This document shows positions 50,441-59,975 of a stretch of 64,000 bases of DNA, piece by piece. Origin of the DNA: Mycolicibacterium sp. MU0050 (GTDB lineage Bacteria > Actinomycetota > Actinomycetes > Mycobacteriales > Mycobacteriaceae); contig NZ_OY726395.1 of assembly GCF_963378085.1 (NCBI RefSeq), positions 372,001 through 436,000 on the forward strand, written 5' to 3'. The stretch's first letter is position 1; every line of letters starts with the position of its first letter. Under the pieces are notes generated by a model. It was given only the letters and a program-made list of their open reading frames with translations. It made no database searches and was not told where the DNA came from. A program made the translations under genes and the position numbers.

Positions 50441-51396
50441 AGTGCCTCCAGTACGCGTCGGCGGTGGTAGGTCGGGTCGCCCCAGGCCGAGCGCAACGCC
50501 TGGGCGCGCAGCAGCAGCAGGCCCAGGTCGTGTTCCTGGGTGAACCCGATCGCCCCGTGGGTCTGCAGCGCCGAGCGCGCCGCCAGCAGCCCGGCGTCGG
50601 CGGCGGCCACCTTGGCCGCACTGACGTCGCGGACCGTGTCCGGGCTGTCATCGCCGAGCGACAACGCCGCGCCGTACACCAGCGGGCGCGCCAGTTCCAG
50701 CGCGATGTGCACGTCGGCGAGCTTGTGCTTGATGGCCTGATACGAGCCGATCACCCGGCCGAACTGGGTGCGCTGCTTGGCGTATTCGACCGAGGCGTCG
50801 AGCATCGCCTGTCCCGCGCCCACCAGTTGCGCGGCGGTGAGCAGCGCCCCGAACTGCGAGGCGCGTTCGACATCGGCGTCCCAGCCGGGCCCGGACGCGG
50901 TGACGTCGAACAACTTTCGGCTCGGGTCGACGGACTCGTGGCCAGCGCCGACGGTGCCGTCGTGCACCTGCTGGTCGGCGACCAGGGTCAGGCCGGCGAA
51001 GTCGGCGTTGAGGGCCCGGGGTTGCACCGGTGCGCTGACCGTGGCGACCAATTCACCGGCGGCCAGCCCGGCGCTGCGCTCGGCGGCGTCGGGCCCGCCG
51101 GCCAGCAACACCGGGGCCACGGCCACCGATTCGGTGACGGGCCCGGGCACGCACCAGTACCCCAGCCGCTCCCCGGCGACCACCAAATCCACCGGGTGCG
51201 CGCCGATGCCGTCGTGTTCCTCGGCCACGTTGAGTGCGGTGACACCCAGTTCGGCCAGCGTCGACCACACCTTGCGGCCGGGACCGGTGTCGCCGACCGA
51301 CCAGGCCCGCACCGCGGCGGGCAGGTCGGCCGCGCCCAATGCGGCGTCGATGCTCGCCGCGAAGTCGCGCTGCTGGTCGTCCAGATCGAACTTCAC
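50437..51396 (-). CDS. fadE32: Acyl-CoA dehydrogenase subunit FadE32
   Basis: 319 residues from GTG 51396, which overlaps the fadE31 stop as GTGA and so fixes the start although the frame extends upstream. Signature EYAKQRTQFGRVIGSYQAIKHKLADVH and GAIGFTQEHDLGL. Forms heteromers with FadE31 in M. tuberculosis. Confidence 0.93.
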   Translation of the reverse strand: MKFDLDDQQRDFAASIDAALGAADLPAAVRAWSVGDTGPGRKVWSTLAELGVTALNVAEEHDGIGAHPVDLVVAGERLGYWCVPGPVTESVAVAPVLLAGGPDAAERSAGLAAGELVATVSAPVQPRALNADFAGLTLVADQQVHDGTVGAGHESVDPSRKLFDVTASGPGWDADVERASQFGALLTAAQLVGAGQAMLDASVEYAKQRTQFGRVIGSYQAIKHKLADVHIALELARPLVYGAALSLGDDSPDTVRDVSAAKVAAADAGLLAARSALQTHGAIGFTQEHDLGLLLLRAQALRSAWGDPTYHRRRVLEAL

Positions 51397-52538
51397 TTCT
51401 TTGCCTCCCGGGGCATACCCAGCAGCCGCTCGGCGATGATGTTGCGTTGAATCTCGTTGGTACCGGCGTAGATCGGGCCGCCGAGGGCGAACAGGTATCC
51501 GTCGGTCCAGGGCTCGGTCAGCTCGCCGTCTGCGCCGCGCAGATCCAGTGCCGTCTGGTGCAGGTCGACGTCCAACTCGGACCAGAACACCTTGGTCACC
51601 GAGGATTCCGCGCCCAGCTCGCCACCGGCGGCCAGCCGGGTGACGGTGCCGAAGGTCTGCAGCCGATAGGCCTGCGCCTTGATCCAGGCGTCGGCCACCC
51701 GCGTCCCGAACTCGTCGCGAATGGACTTGTCCGGCTGGGACTTCCACAGCTGGACCAGCCGTTCGGCGGCCGAGGTGAAACGCGCCGGGCTGCGCAGCGA
51801 CATGCCGCGCTCGTTGCTCGAGGTGCTCATCGCGGCCCGCCACCCCTCGTGGGGTGCGCCGATCACGTCCTCGTCGGGAACAAAGACATCGTCGAGGAAG
51901 ATCTCCCCGAAGCCGGTGTCGCCGCCGAGCTGGGCGATGGGCCGCACGGTGATGCCCTCGGCCTTCAGGTCGAACATGAAGTAGGTCAGGCCCTTGTGGC
52001 GCTGCGCCTCGGGGTCGGAGCGGAACAATCCGAAGGCCTTCTCGCCGAAGGGCGCGCGGGAACTCCAGATCTTCTGGCCGTTCAGCTTCCAGCCGCCGTC
52101 GGTCTTGGTCGCGGTGGAACGCAGCGAGGCCAGGTCGCTGCCGGATTCGGGTTCCGACCAGGCCTGCGCCCAGATCTCTTCGCCGCTGGCCATCTTCGGC
52201 AGGATGCGGTCGAGCTGCTCAGGGGTGCCGTGCGCGAACAACGTCGGGGCCAGCATCGAGGTGCCGTTGGCGCTGGCGCGGCCGGGAGCGCCGGCGTGGA
52301 AGTACTCCTCCTCGTAGACCACCCACTCCAGCAGCGAGGCGTCGCGGCCGCCGTAGCGCTCCGGCCAGGTGATCACCGACAGGCCGGCGTCGTAGAGGAT
52401 CTTGTCCCAGCGGCGGTGCTGCTCGAATCCCTCGGCGGTGTCGTACGACTTCGTCGGGAAGTCGTCGCGGTGGGCGGTCAGGAAGTCGCGGACCTCGGCG
52501 CGGAACGCCGCGGTCTCCTCGGTGAAGTGGAGATCCAT
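51393..52538 (-). CDS. fadE31: Acyl-CoA dehydrogenase FadE31
   Basis: 381 residues, full-length ACAD fold with substrate/FAD signature QAWSEPESGSDLASLRS and the C-terminal GGPIYAGTNEIQRNIIAERLLGMP. Partner of FadE32 and FadE33. ATG at 52538 overlaps the fadD3 stop by one base. Confidence 0.94.
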   Translation of the reverse strand: MDLHFTEETAAFRAEVRDFLTAHRDDFPTKSYDTAEGFEQHRRWDKILYDAGLSVITWPERYGGRDASLLEWVVYEEEYFHAGAPGRASANGTSMLAPTLFAHGTPEQLDRILPKMASGEEIWAQAWSEPESGSDLASLRSTATKTDGGWKLNGQKIWSSRAPFGEKAFGLFRSDPEAQRHKGLTYFMFDLKAEGITVRPIAQLGGDTGFGEIFLDDVFVPDEDVIGAPHEGWRAAMSTSSNERGMSLRSPARFTSAAERLVQLWKSQPDKSIRDEFGTRVADAWIKAQAYRLQTFGTVTRLAAGGELGAESSVTKVFWSELDVDLHQTALDLRGADGELTEPWTDGYLFALGGPIYAGTNEIQRNIIAERLLGMPREAKK

Positions 52539-54118
52539 CAGACCCTTTCCCTCAACTGCGGTTTGACCACCTTGCCGCCGGGGTTGCGGGGCAGGGCGGC
52601 AAGGAATTCCACCGATCGGGGCACCTTGAAGTTGGCCAGGTGCGCCTTGGTGTGGGCGATCACCGCCTGTTCGTCGAGGTCGGAGTCCGGTAGCCGGACG
52701 ACGAAGGCCTTGCCCACCTCGCCGAGGCGTTCGTCGGGAACCCCGATCACGGCGGCCTCGGCGACACCGGGCAGCCGGGCGAGCACCTGTTCGATCTCGG
52801 CCGGGTAGACGTTGAACCCGCCGCAGATGTACATGTCCTTGAGCCGGTCGGTGATGCGCAGATTGCCTGCGGCGTCGACGGTTCCGACGTCGCCGGTGTG
52901 CAGCCAGCCGTCGGCGTCGATGGCCGCCGCGGTGGCCTCCGGGTCGTCGAGGTAGCCGAGCATCACGTTCGGTCCGCGCAGCAGCACCTCACCGGCGCCG
53001 TCCGGTCCCGGGTCGCCGTCGATGCGCAGTTCGAAGTCGGCGATGGGCCGGCCGCAGGTTGTGGCCACGGTGACCGCGTCGTCGCTGGCCCTGCACATCG
53101 TGCCGAAGCCGCTGGCCTCGGTCAGGCCGTAGGCGGTGAGCACGATGTCGATGTCGAGTTCGGACTGCATCCGCTCGATCAGCACCACGGGCACCACGGC
53201 GGCGCCGGTCACCGCGAACCGCAGCGAGGACAGGTCGTAGTCCTCGCGGCGGGGGTGATCGAGCAGGGTTTGGTAGATGGTCGGCGGGCCGGGCAGCACC
53301 GTGGCGCGGTGATCGCGCACCGCCCGCATGGTGGCCTCCGGGTCGAACGTCAGTTGCGGGATCAGGGTGGCGCCGGTCTGCAGGCAGGCCAGGATGCCGG
53401 CCTTGTAGCCGAAGTTGTGGAAGAACGGGTTGATGCACAGATAGCGGTCGGTGCTGGTGATCTGACCGCACGCCGCCCACGCGGCCGGACCGGCGAGCGA
53501 CTGCCGGTGCGCGCACAACACCCCCTTGCTGCGTCCGGTGGTGCCGGAGGTGAACAGGATGTCGGAGACGTCGTCCGGGCCGACCGCGGCGGCGCGGGCG
53601 TCGGCGGTCTCGATGCGGGCGGGATCGGCGCCGCGGGCCATGAACTCGTCCCAGGTGCCGTCGTCGGTCTCGACCGGTATCCGCACGATGTGCTGCAGCG
53701 CGGGCAGCGCGGAGCGGTCCAGTTCGGCGGCCCGGTCGGCGCCGAGGAATTCGCCCATCGCGATCATTACCGGCGTCGCGGTGCGCGCCAGGATGTCGGC
53801 GGCCTCGCTCGCGGTGTAGCGGGTGTTCAGCGGTACCAGGACCGCGCCGGCCCAGTGCGTGGCCAGGCATGCGACCACCCAGTGCCAGGTGTTCGGCGAC
53901 CACAGCGCGACCCGGTCGCCGGGGCCGACGCCGAGGTCGATCAGCGCGGCGGCGGCGCGGCGAACCTCGTGCCGAAGTTCGGCGTAGGTCAGCGCGCGGT
54001 CCTCGGTGACGACGGCCGGGTGGTCGGGCAGCGCGCGCGAGATGTAGTCCAGCACCGCGGGAGTGGTCTGCAGGATGGGTTTCCCCGCGTGGCCACCCTC
54101 CCCGCCGGATCGCGTCAT
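52538..54118 (-). CDS. fadD3: HIP--CoA ligase FadD3
   Basis: Activates the propanoate side chain of HIP (rings C and D of cholesterol) as a CoA ester; the HIP-CoA product relieves KstR2 repression. 526 residues, AMP-forming ligase: P-loop FTSGTTGRSKG, A5 LTAYGLTEASG, A8 hinge RLKDMYICGGFNVYP, A10 Lys near the C-terminus. ATG 54118 has AGAGGAG close upstream; the frame is open to 54175. Confidence 0.95.
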   Translation of the reverse strand: MTRSGGEGGHAGKPILQTTPAVLDYISRALPDHPAVVTEDRALTYAELRHEVRRAAAALIDLGVGPGDRVALWSPNTWHWVVACLATHWAGAVLVPLNTRYTASEAADILARTATPVMIAMGEFLGADRAAELDRSALPALQHIVRIPVETDDGTWDEFMARGADPARIETADARAAAVGPDDVSDILFTSGTTGRSKGVLCAHRQSLAGPAAWAACGQITSTDRYLCINPFFHNFGYKAGILACLQTGATLIPQLTFDPEATMRAVRDHRATVLPGPPTIYQTLLDHPRREDYDLSSLRFAVTGAAVVPVVLIERMQSELDIDIVLTAYGLTEASGFGTMCRASDDAVTVATTCGRPIADFELRIDGDPGPDGAGEVLLRGPNVMLGYLDDPEATAAAIDADGWLHTGDVGTVDAAGNLRITDRLKDMYICGGFNVYPAEIEQVLARLPGVAEAAVIGVPDERLGEVGKAFVVRLPDSDLDEQAVIAHTKAHLANFKVPRSVEFLAALPRNPGGKVVKPQLRERV

Positions 54119-54192
54119 GATGCTCCTCTGGGATTGATTGCCCGGTTCCTCATCGCGCAATTCCGCTGCGTACATCGCCGACCGGTCACCAA

Positions 54193-54206
54193 AGCAAGTG
54201 CTTGGT
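54193..54206. promoter_or_regulatory. KstR2 operator between fadD3 and fadE30
   Basis: AGCAAGTGCTTGGT fits the KstR2 consensus AnCAAGnnCTTGnT at every fixed base. It lies five bases before a TAGCCT -10-like element (54211-54216) that ends six bases before the fadE30 ATG, so fadE30 may be leaderless. The same site can control divergent fadD3. Confidence 0.85.
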
Positions 54207-54222
54207 AGGTTAGCCTACAGGG

Positions 54223-55383
54223 ATGGCGGAGGTCCAGAAGTTCCGGGCGGAGGTCCGTGAGTGGCTGGCCGACAACCTCGTCGGCGAATTCGCAGCGCTC
54301 AAAGGCCTCGGTGGGCCCGGTCGTGAGCATGAGGCGTTCGAAGAACGGCGCGCCTGGAACCAGCACCTGGCGCAGGCCGGGCTGACCTGTCTGGGCTGGC
54401 CGACCGAGCACGGGGGGCGCGGCCTGTCGGTGGCGCACCGGGTGGCGTTCTACGAGGAATACGCCCGCGCGAATGCCCCGGACAAGGTCAACCACTTCGG
54501 CGAGGAGTTGCTGGGTCCCACCCTGATCGCGTTCGGTACCCCCGAGCAGCAGCAGCGCTTCCTGCCGAAGATCCTCGACGTCACCGAACTGTGGAGCCAG
54601 GGGTATTCCGAGCCGGGCGCCGGCAGCGACCTGGCCAACGTGTCGACCACCGCGGTCCTCGACGGGGACCAGTGGGTCATCAACGGCCAGAAGGTGTGGA
54701 CGTCGTTGGCGCACTGGGCGCAGTGGTGCTTCGTGGTGGCCCGCACCGAGAAGGGCTCCAAGCGCCACGCCGGGCTGTCGTACCTGTTGGTGCCGCTGGA
54801 TCAGCCGGGGGTGCAGATCCGGCCCATCGTCCAGCTGACGGGCGACTCGGAGTTCAACGAGGTCTTCTTCGACGACGCGCGCACCGACGCGTCCCTGGTG
54901 GTCGGGGAGCCCGGCGACGGCTGGCGCATCGCGATGGGCACGCTCACCTTCGAGCGCGGGGTTTCCACGCTCGGACAGCAGATTCGTTACGCACGTGAAC
55001 TTTCCGGGATCGTCGCGCTGGCCCAGAGCAACGGCACCATCGATGACCCGTTGATCCGTGAGCGGTTGACCCGGGCCTGGGTGGGGCTGCGTGCGATGCG
55101 GTCCTACGCGCTGGCCACCATGGACGTGGAACGGCCAGGGCAAGATAACGTGTCGAAGTTGTTGTGGGCCAACTGGCATCGCGGGTTGGGCGAGCTCGCC
55201 ATGGACATCGCCGGCAAGACCGGTCTGGTCCTCAAGGACGAGAACGGCAAGCCGGATTTCGACGAATGGCAGCGGTTGTTCCTGTTCTCCCGCTCCGACA
55301 CCATCTACGGCGGCTCCAACGAGATCCAACGCAACATCATCGCCGAGCGAGTTCTCGGCCTACCCCGAGAGGTGAAGGGTTGA
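54223..55383 (+). CDS. fadE30: Acyl-CoA dehydrogenase FadE30
   Basis: Dehydrogenates the propanoyl side chain of 5-hydroxy-HIP-CoA early in C/D-ring degradation. 386 residues with the standard ACAD layout: QGYSEPGAGSDLANVST, and the C-terminal SDTIYGGSNEIQRNIIAERVLGLP. Overlaps ipdF by one base. Confidence 0.94.
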   Translation: MAEVQKFRAEVREWLADNLVGEFAALKGLGGPGREHEAFEERRAWNQHLAQAGLTCLGWPTEHGGRGLSVAHRVAFYEEYARANAPDKVNHFGEELLGPTLIAFGTPEQQQRFLPKILDVTELWSQGYSEPGAGSDLANVSTTAVLDGDQWVINGQKVWTSLAHWAQWCFVVARTEKGSKRHAGLSYLLVPLDQPGVQIRPIVQLTGDSEFNEVFFDDARTDASLVVGEPGDGWRIAMGTLTFERGVSTLGQQIRYARELSGIVALAQSNGTIDDPLIRERLTRAWVGLRAMRSYALATMDVERPGQDNVSKLLWANWHRGLGELAMDIAGKTGLVLKDENGKPDFDEWQRLFLFSRSDTIYGGSNEIQRNIIAERVLGLPREVKG

Positions 55384-56171
55384 TGAGTCTCTCCAGCGTC
55401 CCGGAAGAGATTGCCGGACATGGACTTCTGACCGGCAAGGTCGTGGTGGTCACCGCCGCGGCTGGCACCGGTATCGGCTCGGCCACCGCCCGCCGCGCGC
55501 TGCTCGAGGGCGCCGACGTGATGGTCTCCGATCACCACGAGCGCCGCCTCGGCGAAACCCGCGGCCAGTTGGCCGCCCTGGGCCTGGGGCGGGTGGAGAG
55601 CGTGGTCTGCGACGTCACCTCGACCGCCCAGGTGGATGCGCTGATCGCCTCGACCACGGCCCGGCTGGGCCGGGTGGACGTCGTGGTGAACAACGCCGGG
55701 CTGGGTGGGGAGACCGCCGTCGTCGACATGGACGACGAAGAATGGGACCGGGTCCTCAACGTCACCCTGACCTCGGTGATGCGGTCGACCCGCGCCGCGC
55801 TGCGCTACTTCCGCGAGGCCGGTCACGGTGGCGTCATCGTCAACAACGCCAGCGTATTGGGTTGGCGCGCACAGCATTCCCAGTCGCACTACGCGGCGGC
55901 CAAGGCGGGAGTGATGGCGCTCACCCGCTGCAGTGCCATCGAGGCCGTCGAATACGGCGTGCGGATCAACGCCGTCTCCCCGAGCATCGCCCGCCACAAG
56001 TTCCTCGAGAAGACCAGTTCGGCGGACCTGCTGGACCGGCTGTCCTCGGACGAGGCATTCGGGCGCGCTGCCGAGCCCTGGGAGGTCGCGGCCACCATCG
56101 CGTTCTTGGCCAGCGACTACTCGAGCTACCTCACCGGTGAAGTGATCTCGGTGTCCAGCCAGCGCGCCTGA
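55383..56171 (+). CDS. ipdF: Short-chain dehydrogenase IpdF (5-hydroxy-HIP-CoA oxidoreductase)
   Basis: 262 residues, classical SDR: TAAAGTGIG cofactor motif (about 24-32), NNAG (about 105-108), catalytic Ser in NASVLG and YAAAK. Oxidises/reduces the ring hydroxyl of HIP-CoA-derived intermediates. ATG overlaps the fadE30 stop. Confidence 0.93.
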   Translation: MSLSSVPEEIAGHGLLTGKVVVVTAAAGTGIGSATARRALLEGADVMVSDHHERRLGETRGQLAALGLGRVESVVCDVTSTAQVDALIASTTARLGRVDVVVNNAGLGGETAVVDMDDEEWDRVLNVTLTSVMRSTRAALRYFREAGHGGVIVNNASVLGWRAQHSQSHYAAAKAGVMALTRCSAIEAVEYGVRINAVSPSIARHKFLEKTSSADLLDRLSSDEAFGRAAEPWEVAATIAFLASDYSSYLTGEVISVSSQRA

Positions 56172-56194
56172 CGCTCCGCCAGTTTTCGACGCGT

Positions 56195-56235
56195 CCTTCC
56201 CGGGTAGACGGCTCACGGGGCTGTCTACCGGAAGG
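56195..56235 (+). promoter_or_regulatory. Hairpin that pairs the ribosome-binding site of the following dehydrogenase
   Basis: CCTTCC (56195-56200) and GGTAGAC (56203-56209) pair with GTCTACC (56223-56229) and GGAAGG (56230-56235): 13 pairs with a two-base bulge and a 13-base loop. GGAAGG is the ribosome-binding site of the ATG at 56243, so the hairpin would hide it. It could also be a terminator for fadE30-ipdF; no U-tract follows. Confidence 0.55.
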
Positions 56236-56242
56236 AACTGCG

Positions 56243-57424
56243 ATGCGAGCCGTGACCTGGCAGGGGAAACGTGACGTGCGGGTCGACACCGTGCCCGACC
56301 CCAAGATCGAGGAACCCACCGACGCGATCATCGAGGTCACCTCGACCAACCTGTGCGGTTCCGACCTGCACCTGTATGAGGTGCTCGGCGCGTTCATGAA
56401 TCCGGGCGACGTGCTCGGCCACGAACCGATGGGCATCGTGCGCGAGGTCGGCAGCGCGGTCACGGGCCTGACGCCGGGCGACCGGGTGGTGATCCCGTTC
56501 CAGATCTCCTGCGGGCACTGCGCCATGTGTGATCTCGACCTGTACACGCAGTGCGAGACGACTCAGGTCCGCGAGCACGGGATGGGCGCGGCGCTGTTCG
56601 GCTACTCGGAGCTCTACGGCAGCGTGCCGGGCGGGCAGGCCGAGTACCTGCGGGTGCCGCAGGCGCAGTTCACCCACATCAAGGTGCCGGAGGGGCCGCC
56701 GGATTCACGCTTCGTCTACCTGTCGGACGTGCTGCCCACCGCCTGGCAGTCGGTGGCCTACGCCGAGATTCCTGACGGCGGCTCGGTCACGGTGCTGGGG
56801 CTGGGCCCCATCGGGGACATGGCGGCGCGCATCGCCCATCACCTGGGCTACCGCGTGATCGGGGTGGACCTGGTCCCCGAGCGGCTGGGCCGGCTGGCGG
56901 CCCGCGGCATCGAGACCCTCGACCTGACCGCGCTCGATGGATCGGTGGGCGACGCGGTGCGGGAGCTGACCGGCGGCCGCGGCACCGACGCGGTGATCGA
57001 CGCGGTGGGAATGGAGTCCCACGGCTCGCCGGTGGCCCACGTCGCCCAGCAACTCACCGGTTTGCTGCCCGACGCGCTGGCCCGGCCGATGCTGCAGAAG
57101 GCCGGCGTCGACCGCCTCGACGCGCTCTATTCGGCCATCGACATCGTGCGCCGCGGCGGCACCATCTCGCTGATCGGCGTCTACGGCGGGATGGCCGATC
57201 CGCTGCCGATGCTGACGCTGTTCGACAAGCAGGTGACGCTGCGGATGGGGCAGGCGAACGTGAAGCGTTGGGTGGACGACATCATGCCGCTGCTCACCGA
57301 CGAGGACCCCTTGGGGGTGGACACCTTCGCCACCCATGTGCTGCCGCTGGAGCAGGCGCCGCACGCATACAAGATCTTTCAGAAGAAACAGGAGGGCGCG
57401 GTCAAGGTGGTGTTCGAGCCCTGA
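56243..57424 (+). CDS. Zinc-dependent alcohol dehydrogenase
   Basis: 393 residues, medium-chain dehydrogenase: catalytic zinc Cys/His (LCGSDLHLYE, GHEPMGIVREVG), structural-zinc cysteines CGHCAMCDLDLYTQC, Rossmann GLGPIGDMAA. Length and the extra segment around 95-130 resemble glutathione-dependent formaldehyde dehydrogenase relatives. Not part of the known steroid pathway; it is embedded among KstR2 genes and its start region is folded in a hairpin. Confidence 0.85.
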   Translation: MRAVTWQGKRDVRVDTVPDPKIEEPTDAIIEVTSTNLCGSDLHLYEVLGAFMNPGDVLGHEPMGIVREVGSAVTGLTPGDRVVIPFQISCGHCAMCDLDLYTQCETTQVREHGMGAALFGYSELYGSVPGGQAEYLRVPQAQFTHIKVPEGPPDSRFVYLSDVLPTAWQSVAYAEIPDGGSVTVLGLGPIGDMAARIAHHLGYRVIGVDLVPERLGRLAARGIETLDLTALDGSVGDAVRELTGGRGTDAVIDAVGMESHGSPVAHVAQQLTGLLPDALARPMLQKAGVDRLDALYSAIDIVRRGGTISLIGVYGGMADPLPMLTLFDKQVTLRMGQANVKRWVDDIMPLLTDEDPLGVDTFATHVLPLEQAPHAYKIFQKKQEGAVKVVFEP

Positions 57425-57638
57425 CCCTCGACTGCCGATTATGCGCGAGGCGGTGTCGTCGGGTGCTCTGAACGCCCGCGGACCGGTGGCGGCCGGGTCC
57501 GGCGCCACTTCGGAGGCGCGGCCCAACTCGGGTAGGTTTGAGGTCGATCAGGCGCAACTGCCCTGGTCGGTGGGGCTCGGGCGAGCTTGCGCCGGCCTCG
57601 GGCGCGAGCGTCAGCAACAGTTCTGAGAGGACCGATCG

Positions 57639-58025
57639 GTGACGAAGTTGACCCTGTGGATCGGCGGCCTGCTGGTCGCCACCGGCGTTATTGCCTACAT
57701 CGTGACCGCCGCGGCCAGCGTCACGGCTCTCATTCCCGCGTTCGTCGGGATCCTGCTGGTGGTGGCCGGTTTGCTCGCGCGCAAGCCCAATCTGCATCGA
57801 CATGCGATCCATGCCGCGCTGGCGATTGCGCTGCTCGCCGCGCTGGGCTCGTTGTCTCGCGTGGTCAAGCTGGGCGAGGTGTTCGACGGCACCTCCGAGG
57901 TTCCGGCGGCGATCATCGTCAGCACCATCATGTTCGTGCTGCTGTTGGTGTACGTGGTGGCGGGCGTGCGGTCGTTCATCGCGGCGCGCCGCGCCCGGGA
58001 GGACAGCGCCGGCACCGCCGCCTGA
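57639..58025 (+). CDS. Small four-helix membrane protein
   Basis: 128 residues with four hydrophobic helices (about 5-25, 28-46, 55-73, 85-108) and a short polar C-terminus. GTG start with GAGAGGACC upstream. No domain recognised. The 214 bases before it show no other feature; a strong hairpin follows. Confidence 0.7.
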   Translation: MTKLTLWIGGLLVATGVIAYIVTAAASVTALIPAFVGILLVVAGLLARKPNLHRHAIHAALAIALLAALGSLSRVVKLGEVFDGTSEVPAAIIVSTIMFVLLLVYVVAGVRSFIAARRAREDSAGTAA

Positions 58026-58040
58026 TCTCGACGACGTCGA

Positions 58041-58076
58041 CGAAGCCCGTCGCGGTGACTGCCGCGGCGGGCTTCG
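58041..58076 (+). terminator. Hairpin terminator before kstR2
   Basis: CGAAGCCCGTCGCGG (58041-58055) pairs with 58062-58076 over 15 bases with one G-T pair and a six-base loop. It follows the small membrane protein gene by 15 bases and would insulate kstR2 from it. Confidence 0.7.
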
Positions 58077-58110
58077 CCGTTTCCCGGTGAATACCCGACC
58101 CCAGCCACCT

Positions 58111-58124
58111 AGCAAGCGCTTGGT
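58111..58124. promoter_or_regulatory. KstR2 operator at its own promoter
   Basis: AGCAAGCGCTTGGT matches AnCAAGnnCTTGnT fully. An extended -10 TTGC-TAGGAT (TAGGAT 58128-58133) follows at once and ends seven bases before the kstR2 ATG, indicating autoregulation and probably a leaderless mRNA. Confidence 0.85.
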
Positions 58125-58140
58125 TGCTAGGATGGTGGGC

Positions 58141-58779
58141 ATGGCGTCCGATCCGCCCAGTCCGCCCGCCAGTCGGCGCGATGAATTGCTCGCGCTGGCC
58201 GCGACCATGATGGCCGAGCGTGGGCTCAAGGCCACCACGGTCCGCGACATCGCAGACGCCGCAGGCATTCTCTCGGGCAGCTTGTATCACCACTTCGCGT
58301 CCAAGGAAGAGATGGTCGACGAGGTGCTGCGCGGCTTCCTGGATTGGTTGTTCGGCCGGTACCGGGAAATCATCGACACCCAACCGAACCCGCTGGAACG
58401 GCTCAAGGGGTTGTTCCTGGCGTCGTTCGAGGCGATCGAGCATCGCCACGCGCAGGTGGTCATCTACCAGGACGAGGCCAAGCGGTTGTCCGCGCAGCCG
58501 CGGTTCTCCTATGTCGACGAACGCAACCGCGAACAGCGCAAGATGTGGCTCGACGTGCTCAACCAGGGCGTCAGGGAGGGCTACTTCCGGCCCGATCTCG
58601 ATGTGGACCTGGTGTATCGCTTCATCCGCGACACCACCTGGGTGTCGGTGCGCTGGTACCAGCCGGGCGGCGAACTGACCGCGGCGCAAGTGGGCGCGCA
58701 GTACCTGGCCATCGTCCTCGGTGGCATCACCACACCCGCCAAAAGCTTTGCAAACACTGCAAATTCAAAGGAGAACTGA
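58141..58779 (+). CDS. kstR2: TetR-family repressor KstR2
   Basis: Represses HIP (C/D-ring) catabolic genes; released by HIP-CoA. 212 residues: helix-turn-helix TTVRDIADAAGILSGSLYHHF and a ligand domain very close to the M. tuberculosis protein. ATG 58141 is the best start given the -10 element; ATG 58132 in the same frame would overlap that element. The fadA6 start follows two bases after its stop, so the two share the autoregulated promoter. Confidence 0.95.
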   Translation: MASDPPSPPASRRDELLALAATMMAERGLKATTVRDIADAAGILSGSLYHHFASKEEMVDEVLRGFLDWLFGRYREIIDTQPNPLERLKGLFLASFEAIEHRHAQVVIYQDEAKRLSAQPRFSYVDERNREQRKMWLDVLNQGVREGYFRPDLDVDLVYRFIRDTTWVSVRWYQPGGELTAAQVGAQYLAIVLGGITTPAKSFANTANSKEN

Positions 58780-58781
58780 GC

Positions 58782-59948
58782 ATGGCCGTCACCCAAGCCT
58801 ATGTCGTCGACGCGGTGCGGACCGCCGTCGGTAAGCGCGGCGGAGCCCTGTCCGGGGTGCACCCGGTGGACCTGGGCGCGCTGGCGTGGCGTGGTCTGCT
58901 CGACCGGGTCGACGTCGACCCCGCCGCCGTGGACGACGTGATCGCCGGTTGCGTCGACGCCATCGGTGCCCAGGCCGGCAACATCGCGCGGCTGTCCTGG
59001 CTGGCGGCGGGCTACCCCGAAGAGGTCCCCGGCGTCACCGTCGACCGGCAGTGCGGTTCCAGCCAGCAGGCCATTTCCTTTGGCGCGCAAGCCATCATGT
59101 CCGGCACGGCCGACCTGATCGTGGCCGGCGGCATGCAGAACATGAGCCAGATCCCGATCAGCTCGGCGATGACCGTCGGCGAGCAGTTCGGCTTCACCTC
59201 GCCCACCAACGAATCCAAGTCCTGGTTGCACCGCTACGGCGACCAGGAGATCTCGCAGTTCCGCGGGTCCGAACTGATCGCCGAGAAGTGGGACCTGTCG
59301 CGCGAGGACATGGAGAAGTTCTCGTTGGCCAGCCACGAGAAGGCGTTCGAAGCCATCCGGGGCGGCAACTTCGACAACGAGATCCTCACGGTGGACACCG
59401 AAAGCGGACCGTTCCGGGTCGACGAGGGCCCGCGCGAATCGTCGCTGGAGAAGATGGCCGGCCTGAAGACCCTCGTCGAGGGCGGCCGGCTGACCGCGGC
59501 GATGGCCAGCCAGATCTCCGACGGCGCCAGCGCGGTGCTGCTGGCCTCCGAGCAAGCCGTCAAGGACCACGGGCTCACGCCGCGCGCGCGGATCCACCAC
59601 ATCAGCACCCGCGGGGCCGACCCGGTGTTCATGCTCACCGGCCCCATCCCGGCGACGCGCTACGCGCTGGAGAAGACGGGCCTGTCGATCGACGACATCG
59701 ACACCGTCGAGATCAACGAGGCATTCGCGCCGGTGGTGATGGCCTGGCTTAAGGAGCTCAAGGCCGATCCCGCGAAGGTGAACCCCAACGGCGGCGCGAT
59801 CGCGCTGGGCCACCCGCTGGGCGCGACCGGCGCCAAGCTGTTCGCCACCATGCTGAACACCCTGGAGCGCACCGGCGGTCGCTACGGGTTGCAGACCATG
59901 TGCGAGGGCGGCGGCACCGCCAACGTCACGATCATCGAACGCCTCTGA
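58782..59948 (+). CDS. fadA6: Acetyl-CoA acyltransferase (thiolase) FadA6
   Basis: Thiolytic cleavage in the last C/D-ring steps. 388 residues: nucleophile in DRQCGSSQQA (Cys91), ALGHPLGATGA (His) and TMCEGGGTANV (second Cys). Ribosome-binding site GGAGAA before the ATG at 58782. Followed by a perfect hairpin terminator. Confidence 0.95.
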   Translation: MAVTQAYVVDAVRTAVGKRGGALSGVHPVDLGALAWRGLLDRVDVDPAAVDDVIAGCVDAIGAQAGNIARLSWLAAGYPEEVPGVTVDRQCGSSQQAISFGAQAIMSGTADLIVAGGMQNMSQIPISSAMTVGEQFGFTSPTNESKSWLHRYGDQEISQFRGSELIAEKWDLSREDMEKFSLASHEKAFEAIRGGNFDNEILTVDTESGPFRVDEGPRESSLEKMAGLKTLVEGGRLTAAMASQISDGASAVLLASEQAVKDHGLTPRARIHHISTRGADPVFMLTGPIPATRYALEKTGLSIDDIDTVEINEAFAPVVMAWLKELKADPAKVNPNGGAIALGHPLGATGAKLFATMLNTLERTGGRYGLQTMCEGGGTANVTIIERL

Positions 59949-59975
59949 CCCACCGCCGCGCTTTCGGCCCGCACC

